Below are positions 1-7,070 of a DNA stretch of 8,290 nt, one piece after another. The position numbers and the translations under genes were made by a program. Origin of the DNA: an uncultured Bacteroidia bacterium (GTDB lineage Bacteria; Bacteroidota; Bacteroidia; SpSt-205). Position 1 is the first letter of the stretch; every line of letters begins with the position of its first letter. The stretch covers positions 1-8,290 of the forward strand of contig CALKJV010000088.1 of NCBI GenBank assembly GCA_937995505.1, read 5' to 3'. The notes below the pieces were generated by a model. That model saw only the letters and a program-made list of their open reading frames with translations, was not told where the DNA came from and made no database searches.

Positions 1-843
1 GTCCTAGACGATCTCATCGTGTATTGGCTAGAACCTGAGCTTTTCCTCCTCGTGGTGAATGCCGCCAATACCGCCAAAGACTGGGAGTGGTTTCAGGCAC
101 ACTTGCCAAAAAGTGGGGTGGTGATGGAGGATATCACCGAGGAGACTGTCCTTTTAGCGCTCTCCGGCCCAGAGAGTACGGCTATTCTGCGAGAGCTTTT
201 GGAGGAAGGTAGCTCCGTGGAGGATCTGCCCTACTACGCTTGCCGAAAACTTACGGTGGCGGGCATATCCAATGTACTGGTAGCCACGACAGGCTATACG
301 GGCGAATGGACCTACGAGCTATTTGTACGAGCGGAGGGGGGAGCTCATTTGTGGGATGTAATTGTAGATCGTGGGGTAGTGCCGGCTGGGCTCGCCGCCC
401 GAAATACCCTTCGCTTGGAGATGGGGTATCTCTTATGCGGCGTGGATATGGATGAAACCACCTCTCCCTTAGAAGCCAGTGCTGGCTGGGCAGTGCGCTT
501 AGAGAAGGGCGATTTTATCGGAAAAGCGGCCTTAGAACGCCAAAAAGCGCAGGGCCTGCCTCGTAAGCTCGTGGGCCTTATGAGCGACTCGGTCCGCTCC
601 CTCCCTCGCAACGGCATGCCCCTCCTGGATGCCCAAGGTCAGCCTATCGGCCGCATTACCTCTGGCTCTATTAGCCCGACCTTACAACGGGGCATCGCCT
701 TGGGGTATGTACCGCCTACCTACAAGCCTGGAGATACAGTGTACTTTTCGCTGCGGGGGCAGCTTGTTCCTCTTCTTATCACAAAACCGCCCTTTGTATC
801 TGAGACTTCCCTCACTCGCCGCCAAAAAGCCGCTCAATCATGA
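1..843 (+). CDS. gcvT: Aminomethyltransferase, glycine cleavage system T-protein (5' truncated by window edge)
   Basis: Cytosolic T-protein of the glycine cleavage system. It takes the aminomethyl group carried on lipoyl H-protein, releases ammonia and makes 5,10-methylene-tetrahydrofolate. The reading frame is open from base 1, so 280 codons are visible and roughly 80-90 N-terminal residues (family about 360) lie off the left edge; the in-frame GTG at 19 is not the start. Visible residues 3-4 (DD before LIVYWL) match the segment holding the folate-orienting aspartate. TGYTGEWTYE (about 97-106), ARNTLRLEMG (132-141) and the SPLEASAGWAV block follow. Spacing of Tyr99, Glu106 and Arg138 matches the folate-pocket Tyr188/Glu195/Arg227 of the Thermotoga enzyme (numbers from memory). 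The C-terminal barrel has TSGSISPTLQRGIALGYV. It overlaps comB by ATGA, so the two are probably co-translated. A YgfZ-type folate-binding homologue is less likely, given the complete T-protein motif set. Confidence 0.95.
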   Translation, partial: VLDDLIVYWLEPELFLLVVNAANTAKDWEWFQAHLPKSGVVMEDITEETVLLALSGPESTAILRELLEEGSSVEDLPYYACRKLTVAGISNVLVATTGYTGEWTYELFVRAEGGAHLWDVIVDRGVVPAGLAARNTLRLEMGYLLCGVDMDETTSPLEASAGWAVRLEKGDFIGKAALERQKAQGLPRKLVGLMSDSVRSLPRNGMPLLDAQGQPIGRITSGSISPTLQRGIALGYVPPTYKPGDTVYFSLRGQLVPLLITKPPFVSETSLTRRQKAAQS

Positions 844-1568
844 GGTTACGGCCGCTTGTGCGTGTGTGCCTCTCCACGGCGCTCCTTCCTACCTTCAAGG
901 TAGAAGAGTACGTCGTAGTGATAATTGATATTCTGCGGGCTACGACGAGCTTTGCCGTGGTGCTGGACCGGGGGGCCACGGAGATTCGGCCGGTGCCTTC
1001 GCTGCGGGCCTGTCGAGCCCTCAAGCGCCAAGGCTACCTCACCGCCGCCGAACGCGGCGCCCAAAAAGTACTCGGTTACGATTTCGGAAATTCCCCTTTT
1101 GACTTTCTGAACGCAGACCTGCGCGGGAAAAAAGTCGCCTTCACCACCACCAACGGTACCCGAGCCCTCTGGAACGCCCGAAAAGCTAAGCAGATCGTCG
1201 CAGGCGCATTTGTAAATATGTCTGTCCTTCTGAATTGGCTGCGCCAGCAAGAGGATCCCGTCCTCCTCGTTTGCTCCGGCTGGAAAGACCACGTAAACTT
1301 AGAAGATACCCTCTTTGCAGGGGCAGTAGCTACTGAGCTGGAAGGAGACTTCCGTGTGAATGACGATGCGACCCTCATCGCTATGAGCTTATACCAGATG
1401 GCCGACCACCGAAAGAAGTACTACTTGGAGCACTCTGCCCACTTTGAGCGTCTGGTAGAGCTGGGCATGCAGCGCGATGTGAAGTACAGCTTGCGGCGAG
1501 ACCTACATCCTGTGCTGCCGTATTATCGGGATGGGGCTTTGGTGAACCTCCTCTCGGTGCAAGTATAG
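840..1568 (+). CDS. comB: ComB-family 2-phosphosulfolactate phosphatase
   Basis: 242 residues, the usual size for ComB, a Mg-dependent acid phosphatase that turns 2-phosphosulfolactate into sulfolactate. In methanogens this is step two of coenzyme M synthesis. Bacteroidota do not make coenzyme M, so the product here may be sulfolactate for another use or a different phosphoester; the name is by family. Visible family blocks: VVVIIDILRATTSFA (residues 25-39), ERG (71-73), GNSP (83-86), TTTNGTRAL (102-110), CSGWKDHVNLEDTLFAGA (145-162) and the tail DV-Y-L-RDLHPVLPYYRDGAL. In the tail the position that is normally Cys (DVxFC) is Ser217. The start at 840 overlaps the gcvT stop (ATGA), with no Shine-Dalgarno, pointing to translational coupling. 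The first ~22 residues are not family-like; the ATG at 840 is still the natural start because no other ATG precedes the VVVIID block. No comA, comC or comDE neighbour is visible. Confidence 0.88.
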   Translation: MRLRPLVRVCLSTALLPTFKVEEYVVVIIDILRATTSFAVVLDRGATEIRPVPSLRACRALKRQGYLTAAERGAQKVLGYDFGNSPFDFLNADLRGKKVAFTTTNGTRALWNARKAKQIVAGAFVNMSVLLNWLRQQEDPVLLVCSGWKDHVNLEDTLFAGAVATELEGDFRVNDDATLIAMSLYQMADHRKKYYLEHSAHFERLVELGMQRDVKYSLRRDLHPVLPYYRDGALVNLLSVQV

Positions 1569-1591
1569 AAGCTGGAGCGCATTCAGAGGCT

Positions 1592-2758
1592 ATGGCTAAG
1601 CCACGCCGTGTCTATCTGCGCCCTGGCAAAGCCGAGAAGCTTCGGCAACAACGCCATCCTTGGCTTTTTTCTGGGGCTTTTCTACCAGAGAGCCTGGCTG
1701 AGCCCGGCGAAACCGTATGCATATGCGATGAACACGGCAACCCCATTGCGTACGGGCAGTGGGATCCTACAAGTCCGATTCGGTGTCGGGTTTTCGCCTG
1801 GTTGAGCGAAAAGCTCCAACCCACCTCGCGTTTCTGGTATGAGCGATTTGCTCAGGCGCTTGCCTACCGAAAGAGCCTTCCCGACCTTACCCAGACCAAT
1901 GCCTTTCGCCTCCTCAATAGCGAAGCCGATCAGACCCCCGGCATTATCGTAGATGTGTATGACTCTGTGGCTGTGGTACAGCTGCGTACGCCTGGCGCCG
2001 AACGGCTCCGCCCCACCTTAGTGCGGTTCCTTCAGGAAAACCTCCCCCTATCTGGCATCTACCTGCGCCGAGAAAGCCTGGCCGACTCGGCTTGGATCGC
2101 TGGCGAACCCACCCCAATGGTGCAAATCCAAGAAAACGGCTTGCGATTCTGGGTATCCATTGAGACCGGCCAAAAAACAGGCTTCTTCTTAGACCAGCGC
2201 CATAATCGCCAGCTTCTTCGTATGTACAGCACAGGCCGACGCGTAGCCAACTTCTTTGCTTATACAGGGGGGTTCAGTGTGTACGCTGCAGCTGGGGGAG
2301 CCGAGAGAATACTTTCAGTGGAGATCTCTCCTGAGCCCGCTGCGCTGATTGAGAAAAATCTCGCTCTCAATGGCCTTTCTTCTGTGCCGCATGAGGTTTG
2401 GGTAGCGGATGCCTTTGATGCGCTTCAGCGGCTAGAACCCGGCAAGTGGGATGTCATCGTGTTAGATCCGCCAGCTTTTACCCATCACCAAGATACCCTG
2501 CCCCAAGCGCTGCGCGGCTACCGCGAAATCAATCGCCGAGCGCTGCGCCTACTTCCGCCAGGTGGACTGCTCCTTACCTTCTCCTGCTCTGCGCATGCGA
2601 CGCCACAGCTCTTTCGTGATACGCTCTATCAAGCCGCTACCGAAGCCGACCGCAGTATGCAGATCCTGCACTTTTTCCACGCACCGCCTGACCACCCGAT
2701 TGACCTCTACCATCCCCAGGGGGAATATCTCAAAGGATTTCTCTTGCGGGTCTTGTGA
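1592..2758 (+). CDS. rlmI: RlmI-type class I SAM-dependent rRNA (cytosine-C5) methyltransferase with PUA domain
   Basis: 388 residues, close to E. coli RlmI (396), which methylates C1962 of 23S rRNA at C5. The N-terminal PUA RNA-binding domain spans about residues 6-75 (RHPWLFSGAF, GNPIAYGQWDP). A linker domain follows with FRLLNSEADQTPGIIVDVY (105-123), then the hallmark ETGQKTGFFLDQRHNR (191-206). The Rossmann methyltransferase domain has motif I NFFAYTGGFSVYAAAGGA (220-237), motif IV VLDPPAF (290-296) and motif VI FSCSAH (330-335), where Cys332 is the expected catalytic cysteine. The end, DHPIDL..GEYLKGFLLR, is also typical. It starts 23 bp after comB. A purine run AGAGG (1585-1589) lies only 2 nt before the ATG, too close for a classic ribosome binding site. 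The exact target base is inferred from family; paralogues with other rRNA targets exist. Confidence 0.93.
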   Translation: MAKPRRVYLRPGKAEKLRQQRHPWLFSGAFLPESLAEPGETVCICDEHGNPIAYGQWDPTSPIRCRVFAWLSEKLQPTSRFWYERFAQALAYRKSLPDLTQTNAFRLLNSEADQTPGIIVDVYDSVAVVQLRTPGAERLRPTLVRFLQENLPLSGIYLRRESLADSAWIAGEPTPMVQIQENGLRFWVSIETGQKTGFFLDQRHNRQLLRMYSTGRRVANFFAYTGGFSVYAAAGGAERILSVEISPEPAALIEKNLALNGLSSVPHEVWVADAFDALQRLEPGKWDVIVLDPPAFTHHQDTLPQALRGYREINRRALRLLPPGGLLLTFSCSAHATPQLFRDTLYQAATEADRSMQILHFFHAPPDHPIDLYHPQGEYLKGFLLRVL

Positions 2759-2776
2759 GGAAACGCGCCAAGGGCC

Positions 2777-3412
2777 TTACTCGGGCTGCACTTCCTCAGA
2801 GGGCGCCTTAGGATAGCCTACGCGATAGCGTTGGCTCCATTGCCATAAGTATTTGGCAAGAATATCAAACTCTACATTGAAGGTCTCGCCGACTTTTCGG
2901 TGGGCGAAGGTCGTATGGCGATACGTCCAAGGAATGATAGCTACCCGAAAAGCCCCTTTTTCCACAGAAGCTACCGTCAAGCTCACTCCATCTAACGCGA
3001 TAGACCCCTTTTCTACCACGAGATGGGCCCAAGCCTCTGGCAGCTCAAAGGTAAAATAGAAACTTTCGCCCCCTACCCGCTCCATAGCTAAAAGGGTAAC
3101 CGTCGTATCTACATGCCCATACACCAAGTGCCCTTCTAAGCGTGCGGTAGCCAGTAGGCTGCGCTCTAAGTTGATGGAGTCGTGGAGTTCTAAGCGACCG
3201 AGGTTGGTGCGTTGGAGGGTCTCATGAACCGCTTCTACGCAGTAAAAGCGATGCCGAATGGCGATTACAGAGAGACAAGCGCCGTTATGGGCGATGCTTG
3301 CCCCGAGAGAGAGCGATTCTACAAAGGGGGCTTCAATCCAAAACCGCTTCCCCTGGGGCGTGGTCTCAATGGCTCGGACGCTGCCGACGGCTTCTATGAT
3401 GCCTGAAAACAT
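2777..3412 (-). CDS. ribE: Riboflavin synthase, alpha chain
   Basis: Final enzyme of riboflavin synthesis; dismutates two 6,7-dimethyl-8-ribityllumazine molecules to riboflavin plus a pyrimidine that is recycled. The 211-residue protein has the family's two tandem lumazine-binding barrels. Barrel 1: MFSGIIEAVGSV start, GASIAHNGACLSV (37-49, Cys46) and the INLERSL/EGHLVYGHVDTT block (80-104, His95 and His100). Barrel 2: GSIALDGVSLTV (136-147), IIPWTYRHTTF (159-169) and NVEFDILAKY (179-188). The frame stays open 44 codons further upstream to 3544, but MFSGIIE is the invariant N-terminus and the extension would lie inside the preceding gene, so the ATG at 3412-3410 is chosen. It starts 5 bp after the stop of the surface-protein gene and is probably transcribed with it. 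GAGAG lies only 2 nt before the ATG. No FMN riboswitch can fit immediately upstream. The short tail after residue 190 is variable in the family. Confidence 0.96.
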   Translation of the reverse strand: MFSGIIEAVGSVRAIETTPQGKRFWIEAPFVESLSLGASIAHNGACLSVIAIRHRFYCVEAVHETLQRTNLGRLELHDSINLERSLLATARLEGHLVYGHVDTTVTLLAMERVGGESFYFTFELPEAWAHLVVEKGSIALDGVSLTVASVEKGAFRVAIIPWTYRHTTFAHRKVGETFNVEFDILAKYLWQWSQRYRVGYPKAPSEEVQPE

Positions 3413-3417
3413 ATCTC

Positions 3418-6099
3418 TCAGCGCAAAAGAGTGATAGGCCCAGCTTTCTGAAATCGTCTGGGCTGGCGGGTATCTAATTCGGCTTCTATGTAGTAGAAGT
3501 AGGTGCCTTCTGGGGCAGGTTGGCCGCGATAAGTGCCATCCCACAAGCGATCTAGGTCAGTGCTAGTGGCTATGAGCCCGCCCCAGCGGTCGTAAATCCA
3601 GCACTGGATCCTCCGAATGTTTCGGTAGATGAAGGGACGAAAGACATCGTTTATGCCATCGCCATTTGGCGTGAAGGTATTAGGCAGCATGAGAATAGGG
3701 CAGTTATCAAAGCAGATGGGAGGGCCCACGGCGCTTTCATTTCCGCTGGTATCCCGAGCTGAGACAGCGAGGCAGAAAAGGTGGGTACCAGGATTTTGCC
3801 AAGTGAAGGTACGAGTGGGCTCCCGCACATACGCTAAAAGGGTGAAGGGTCCTTCTGGCTCGCGAGAAAGGTAAATTCCGTAGCTGCCCACATCCCCTCC
3901 GCAGCTGCTATCAGGGCGCTGCCAACGCAAGATTACGCGGTAGGCTTCGCAGTCTTCTTCCAGGGTGAAGGTGGTAGGATCGGGCGGGCAGGGGGGGATA
4001 GTGTCGCGGGGCGCATCACAAGCGATATTGGAGGCATTCCAGAGCGGGTCTCGCAGGCCTGCTACTCCGTAAGAGCCGCGACTGAGCACATAGTAGCAGT
4101 AGAGCTGGTCGTTTTGCAGCCCTTGGTCCAGGTAAGTGAAAGTTTGTCGACCAGTAGCAGATGTAGCCAAAAATCCCACTTGCACAAAAGGCCCTGTCGG
4201 CTGATTCGGGCCGGAGCGGTAGATGAAGAAGGTATCATTGATCCAGGGCACATTTTGTTCCCATTGCAGGAGCATGGCCCTGTCGCGTGGAGCTAGCGTG
4301 AGGAAGATACTGGTAGCGGTATTGCTGGAGGCTATCTCGCGTCCTGTGCCATCCAGTAAGCGTACCCGATAGCGATAAGGTTGGGTGCTGGTAGAAAGCC
4401 CCCCTGCATCTAAGTATTCTGTAGCGGTGAGGCCAGTGGCAATCACTTGGAAGCCTACGCCGGCCATTCCCGCCGCCCGCTCTAAGGTGTAGGTGTAAGG
4501 TGGCGGAAAGAACACAGAGTCCAGCACAAGTGGGTTATTCCAGGAGACCCAGATAATCCCGTTAGCGGGGTCGGTCGTATGCACGCTGTCTTGGGTCATT
4601 AGGGGGAAGTTTATGGGCAGATCAATGCATACTTCCTCGGTGGGGCAGCTGAGTACGCCCCGATAGGAGGCTCGTATTCGGTAGCAGTAGCGCGGGCTAA
4701 ATTCCAAATCTCTATCCGTGAAGGTCGTATCGCTTCCGGGCACCTGGGCCACTAAGGTATAGCCTGTAAGGGGGCTACGACAGCAGGGAGTATCTGCATA
4801 CGCCTGAGGGGCGGGCGAACGGTAAATCAGGTAAGCTTCCGGCGGGCAGCTGGGAGGGCTCCAAGTTAAGGTGACTTGGCGGGGGCCAGGAGTCAAAGTC
4901 AAGTTTCCAGGCGGCGGCCCCACTACATAGATCTTGGTAATGGCATTGGCTGCGAGAGGCGGGCGATTGGTGAGGTTGTCGTGGGCATACCAGTCTACCT
5001 GATAAAAGCCCGGGCGAATATGCGCGCACACCGTCTGCCAGCTGAAAAGCGCCTGCGTGCGAGGCGGATTGAATCCTATGAGCGGGAAGCTGCTAGGGGT
5101 AATAGTAGCTGGACTCGGCTGCGCTTGAAAAGGCCCATTGAACCCTTGCCCTCCGTTATTGAGGTAAAAATACACACTGTCGGTATTGTCAGGGTCGTAG
5201 GCGATAGCGGGGAAAGAAAGCAGCTGCCCGGCTGTTATGCAGGTTTCGGCCGGCACCTGAATTACCGGCGGCCGATTTTGGCAGGGAGCCACAAAAATAG
5301 CCATATCCCGAACTACATACCCAATCAAGCGGCCGTTGCGATACTCCTCTATCAGGATAGAGATGTTATAGACGCCGACTTGCTGCGGGGTATTCCAAGT
5401 GATAAGCCCTGTCTGTCGGTCAATTGTGAAGATCCCCCCAAAGGCATCGGGGTAGCGGTAGTTACCGACAGGGATAGGGTTTTGCATGGTGCCGGGGTCG
5501 TATTGGCGGCAGGGGATGAGGCTATATACCAACGAATCTCCATCCGGGTCGTAAGCCCCGGGATTATGTGTCCAGAGGCGGTTTGTGCAGGCATCATCAA
5601 TTGGGTCATTCAGCAGGACGGGCGAGCGGTTTGTGCCGATGAAGGGGTTATTATTGAGAAGAGTCTCTATGTAGAAGGCGGTGGCGCCAGAATTGCTCAT
5701 GTTGCGTACATTTTCTACTCGGGCAAAGTCGCTATAGCGCAGTTCGTATTGGCCTGGGCCGGGGAGGGTAATATCTATCGTGTACAGGTTCTTTTTGACG
5801 CGAGGTCGTAAGTTCACGCCCAAGCGGGCCGGTGATTGACAGCCACCGCCACCAGGTCCGTTGGCTCGGGGGATATCGGTATAGGTTTGGACGAGATTTT
5901 TTGTGCCACCGATTACGCTCCACACCTCTAAGTCTGCAAAGCACCGATCTACCCCTGCCGCTGCCGAGTCAGTGTAGGTAGTGATAGTGACTCGGTATCG
6001 GTTGGGACCGAGATAATCATAGGTGATCTGGCCGGCAAGGTTATGCGAGGCCCAGAGGAGCTCGAGGATCCCTATCCCAGTCCATAAGAGGAGGCGCAT
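3418..6099 (-). CDS. Secreted multidomain surface protein with T9SS type B (gliding motility-associated) sorting domain
   Basis: 893 residues. Residues 1-23 look like a Sec signal peptide (MRLLLW, hydrophobic core, cleavage near NLAG/QITY). About 24-280 is a region common in Bacteroidetes surface proteins: QITYDYLG..YRVTITTYTD, then a cadherin/PKD-like unit with the calcium-type motif YDPDGDSLVYSLIP (183-196) and the sheet GIFTIDRQTGLITW. A second such unit, AIAYDPDNTDSVYFYL (298-313), runs to about 393. Four fibronectin III-like units follow at about 397-495, 496-600, 601-695 and 702-798, with repeated YxIYRS or GIYLSR strands and YCYRI/YCYYV/LFCLAV strands. The CTD at 803-893 has LPNTFTPNGDGINDVF, IQCWIYDRWG, LWDGTYRGQPAPEGTYFYY and ends in GPITLLR, the type B T9SS signal that directs export and cell-surface attachment. 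Cysteines are frequent, suggesting disulphides outside the cell. The binding partner is not identifiable; adhesion or matrix function is inference. The ATG at 6099 directly precedes the signal peptide. Confidence 0.9.
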   Translation of the reverse strand: MRLLLWTGIGILELLWASHNLAGQITYDYLGPNRYRVTITTYTDSAAAGVDRCFADLEVWSVIGGTKNLVQTYTDIPRANGPGGGGCQSPARLGVNLRPRVKKNLYTIDITLPGPGQYELRYSDFARVENVRNMSNSGATAFYIETLLNNNPFIGTNRSPVLLNDPIDDACTNRLWTHNPGAYDPDGDSLVYSLIPCRQYDPGTMQNPIPVGNYRYPDAFGGIFTIDRQTGLITWNTPQQVGVYNISILIEEYRNGRLIGYVVRDMAIFVAPCQNRPPVIQVPAETCITAGQLLSFPAIAYDPDNTDSVYFYLNNGGQGFNGPFQAQPSPATITPSSFPLIGFNPPRTQALFSWQTVCAHIRPGFYQVDWYAHDNLTNRPPLAANAITKIYVVGPPPGNLTLTPGPRQVTLTWSPPSCPPEAYLIYRSPAPQAYADTPCCRSPLTGYTLVAQVPGSDTTFTDRDLEFSPRYCYRIRASYRGVLSCPTEEVCIDLPINFPLMTQDSVHTTDPANGIIWVSWNNPLVLDSVFFPPPYTYTLERAAGMAGVGFQVIATGLTATEYLDAGGLSTSTQPYRYRVRLLDGTGREIASSNTATSIFLTLAPRDRAMLLQWEQNVPWINDTFFIYRSGPNQPTGPFVQVGFLATSATGRQTFTYLDQGLQNDQLYCYYVLSRGSYGVAGLRDPLWNASNIACDAPRDTIPPCPPDPTTFTLEEDCEAYRVILRWQRPDSSCGGDVGSYGIYLSREPEGPFTLLAYVREPTRTFTWQNPGTHLFCLAVSARDTSGNESAVGPPICFDNCPILMLPNTFTPNGDGINDVFRPFIYRNIRRIQCWIYDRWGGLIATSTDLDRLWDGTYRGQPAPEGTYFYYIEAELDTRQPRRFQKAGPITLLR

Positions 6100-6131
6100 T
6101 AGGGTTTGGCAAAATAAACAATTTTTGTGCT
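6100..6131. promoter_or_regulatory. 32-bp AT-rich divergent spacer, presumed bidirectional promoter region
   Basis: This is the only DNA between the divergent surface-protein and moxR starts, so it must hold or overlap the control regions of both, unless promoters lie inside the opposing genes. It is clearly more AT-rich than its surroundings. It contains TTTG elements (6105-6108, 6124-6127 on +) and, on the - strand, TATTTTG, one base short of the Bacteroidetes -7 consensus TAnnTTTG. No correctly spaced -33/-7 pair is visible on either strand. A short dyad, CAAAA (6110-6114) facing TTTTG (6123-6127) with an 8-nt centre, could be an operator half-site pair or chance. Neither start has a Shine-Dalgarno. 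Confidence 0.35.
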
Positions 6132-7070
6132 GTGTTAGGACGGCAGCTTACCGCAGCGGCTCAAAGGGTAGTGGTGGGGCAGTCGGAAACCCTTGAGCTG
6201 CTCTGGGCCGCCTTGATGGCAGGCGGACATGTGCTTTTAGAAGGCGTACCTGGCGTAGCCAAGACCCTCATGGCCAGTACTTTGGCTCGCCTATCAGGGT
6301 TAGAGTTCGCTCGAGTGCAATTTACCCCAGATATGCTCCCTTCTGACCTGATTGGGGGGGTAGTGTATGAGGGGCCTGGGCGTTTCTCAGAGAAAAAAGG
6401 CCCCATCTTCACTCAGGTCCTCCTGGCCGACGAAATCAACCGAGCCCCTGCCAAGGTCCAAAGCGCCCTACTCGAGGCCATGCAAGAAGGGCAAGTAACC
6501 CTTGGTGAAAAGACTTTCAGCTTACCCAGGCCCTTCTGGGTATTAGCTACCCAAAACCCCATAGAACAAGAAGGCACGTATGCGCTACCCGAGGCACAAA
6601 TAGACCGGTTTCTTTTTCGGATAGAGGTCTCCTATCCCACTGAGAACGAAGAGCTAAGCATTGTGCAGCAGTGGGCTCGCAAGCTGTATCCTGATCCGCC
6701 CACCCCGCTCCTTTCCGCTGCAAAAGTCTTAGAGTACCAGGAAGCGGTGAGCCGCGTGAAGGTTCAAGAACGGTTAGAGCGGTACATGGTTGCGCTGGTG
6801 CGGGCTACTCGGGATCCCGGTGCTTTTGGGCTCAAATCCTGGGTAGGCAAAGTGGCCTATGGGGCTTCGCCGCGGGGGGGGTTAGCCCTACATCGAGCCA
6901 GTCGAGCTCGGGCCTTTCTGCAAGATCGCGACTCTGTCGAGCCGGAAGACATCAAGGCCGTCGCACTCGCCACCTTGCGTCATCGTATCATCTTATCCTA
7001 TGTGGCTGCGGCCGAGGGCCTGCGTACTGATGACCTAATTAACGAACTTTTACGCCAAATCCCCTACTGA
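6132..7070 (+). CDS. MoxR-family AAA+ ATPase
   Basis: 312-residue cytosolic AAA+ ATPase of the MoxR family, chaperone-like ATPases thought to activate or assemble partner proteins, often with von Willebrand A-domain proteins. Visible: VVVGQ lead-in (13-17), Walker A GVPGVAKT (38-45), QFTPDMLPSDLIGG (63-76), Walker B LLADEINRAP (97-106), sensor 1 ATQNP (139-143), arginine finger in EAQIDRF (Arg159) and sensor 2 YGASPRGG (Arg248). The C-terminal lid ends with the EPEDIKAVALATLRHR block. All catalytic residues are present. The start is the GTG at 6132, the first start codon in frame after the divergent gene; the N-terminus is therefore slightly shorter than usual (family about 320-340). The stop overlaps the rodA ATG by one base (TGATG), suggesting translational coupling. 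The usual neighbours of this family (DUF58, BatA/BatB) are not seen; rodA follows instead. The coding sequence carries a run of 8 G at the sensor 2 motif. Confidence 0.93.
   Translation: MLGRQLTAAAQRVVVGQSETLELLWAALMAGGHVLLEGVPGVAKTLMASTLARLSGLEFARVQFTPDMLPSDLIGGVVYEGPGRFSEKKGPIFTQVLLADEINRAPAKVQSALLEAMQEGQVTLGEKTFSLPRPFWVLATQNPIEQEGTYALPEAQIDRFLFRIEVSYPTENEELSIVQQWARKLYPDPPTPLLSAAKVLEYQEAVSRVKVQERLERYMVALVRATRDPGAFGLKSWVGKVAYGASPRGGLALHRASRARAFLQDRDSVEPEDIKAVALATLRHRIILSYVAAAEGLRTDDLINELLRQIPY

Noticed and set aside
629..928. 99-codon + frame across the gcvT-comB junction
   Set aside because: It overlaps two genes with full family motifs in other frames and has no recognisable content.
846..1292. 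148-codon open frame on the - strand inside comB
   Set aside because: It is antisense to well-conserved ComB motifs and its translation is low-quality, Arg/Gly-rich sequence without recognisable features.
3413..3417. FMN riboswitch upstream of ribE
   Set aside because: Only 5 bp separate ribE from the preceding gene; no room for an RFN element, and none is apparent in the coding sequence just upstream.
3413..3544. 44-codon N-terminal extension of riboflavin synthase
   Set aside because: The extension is inside the C-terminal domain of the upstream gene, is Arg/His/Pro-rich and unlike any riboflavin synthase; the invariant MFSGIIE start is at 3412.
4876..5811. 311-codon open frame on the + strand, antisense to the surface-protein gene
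   Set aside because: It lies wholly inside the 893-residue gene on the other strand, whose domains and sorting signal are clear. The translation matches no family I know, has no signal or domain pattern, and is what GC-biased third positions produce on the opposite strand. Conservation in relatives would be needed to revive it.
6100..6131. Confident Bacteroidetes promoter (-33 TTTG / -7 TAnnTTTG) for either divergent gene
   Set aside because: TTTG elements exist but no pair has the right spacing (the two on + are 15 bp apart), and the - strand box is one base short. Kept only as a presumed regulatory spacer.
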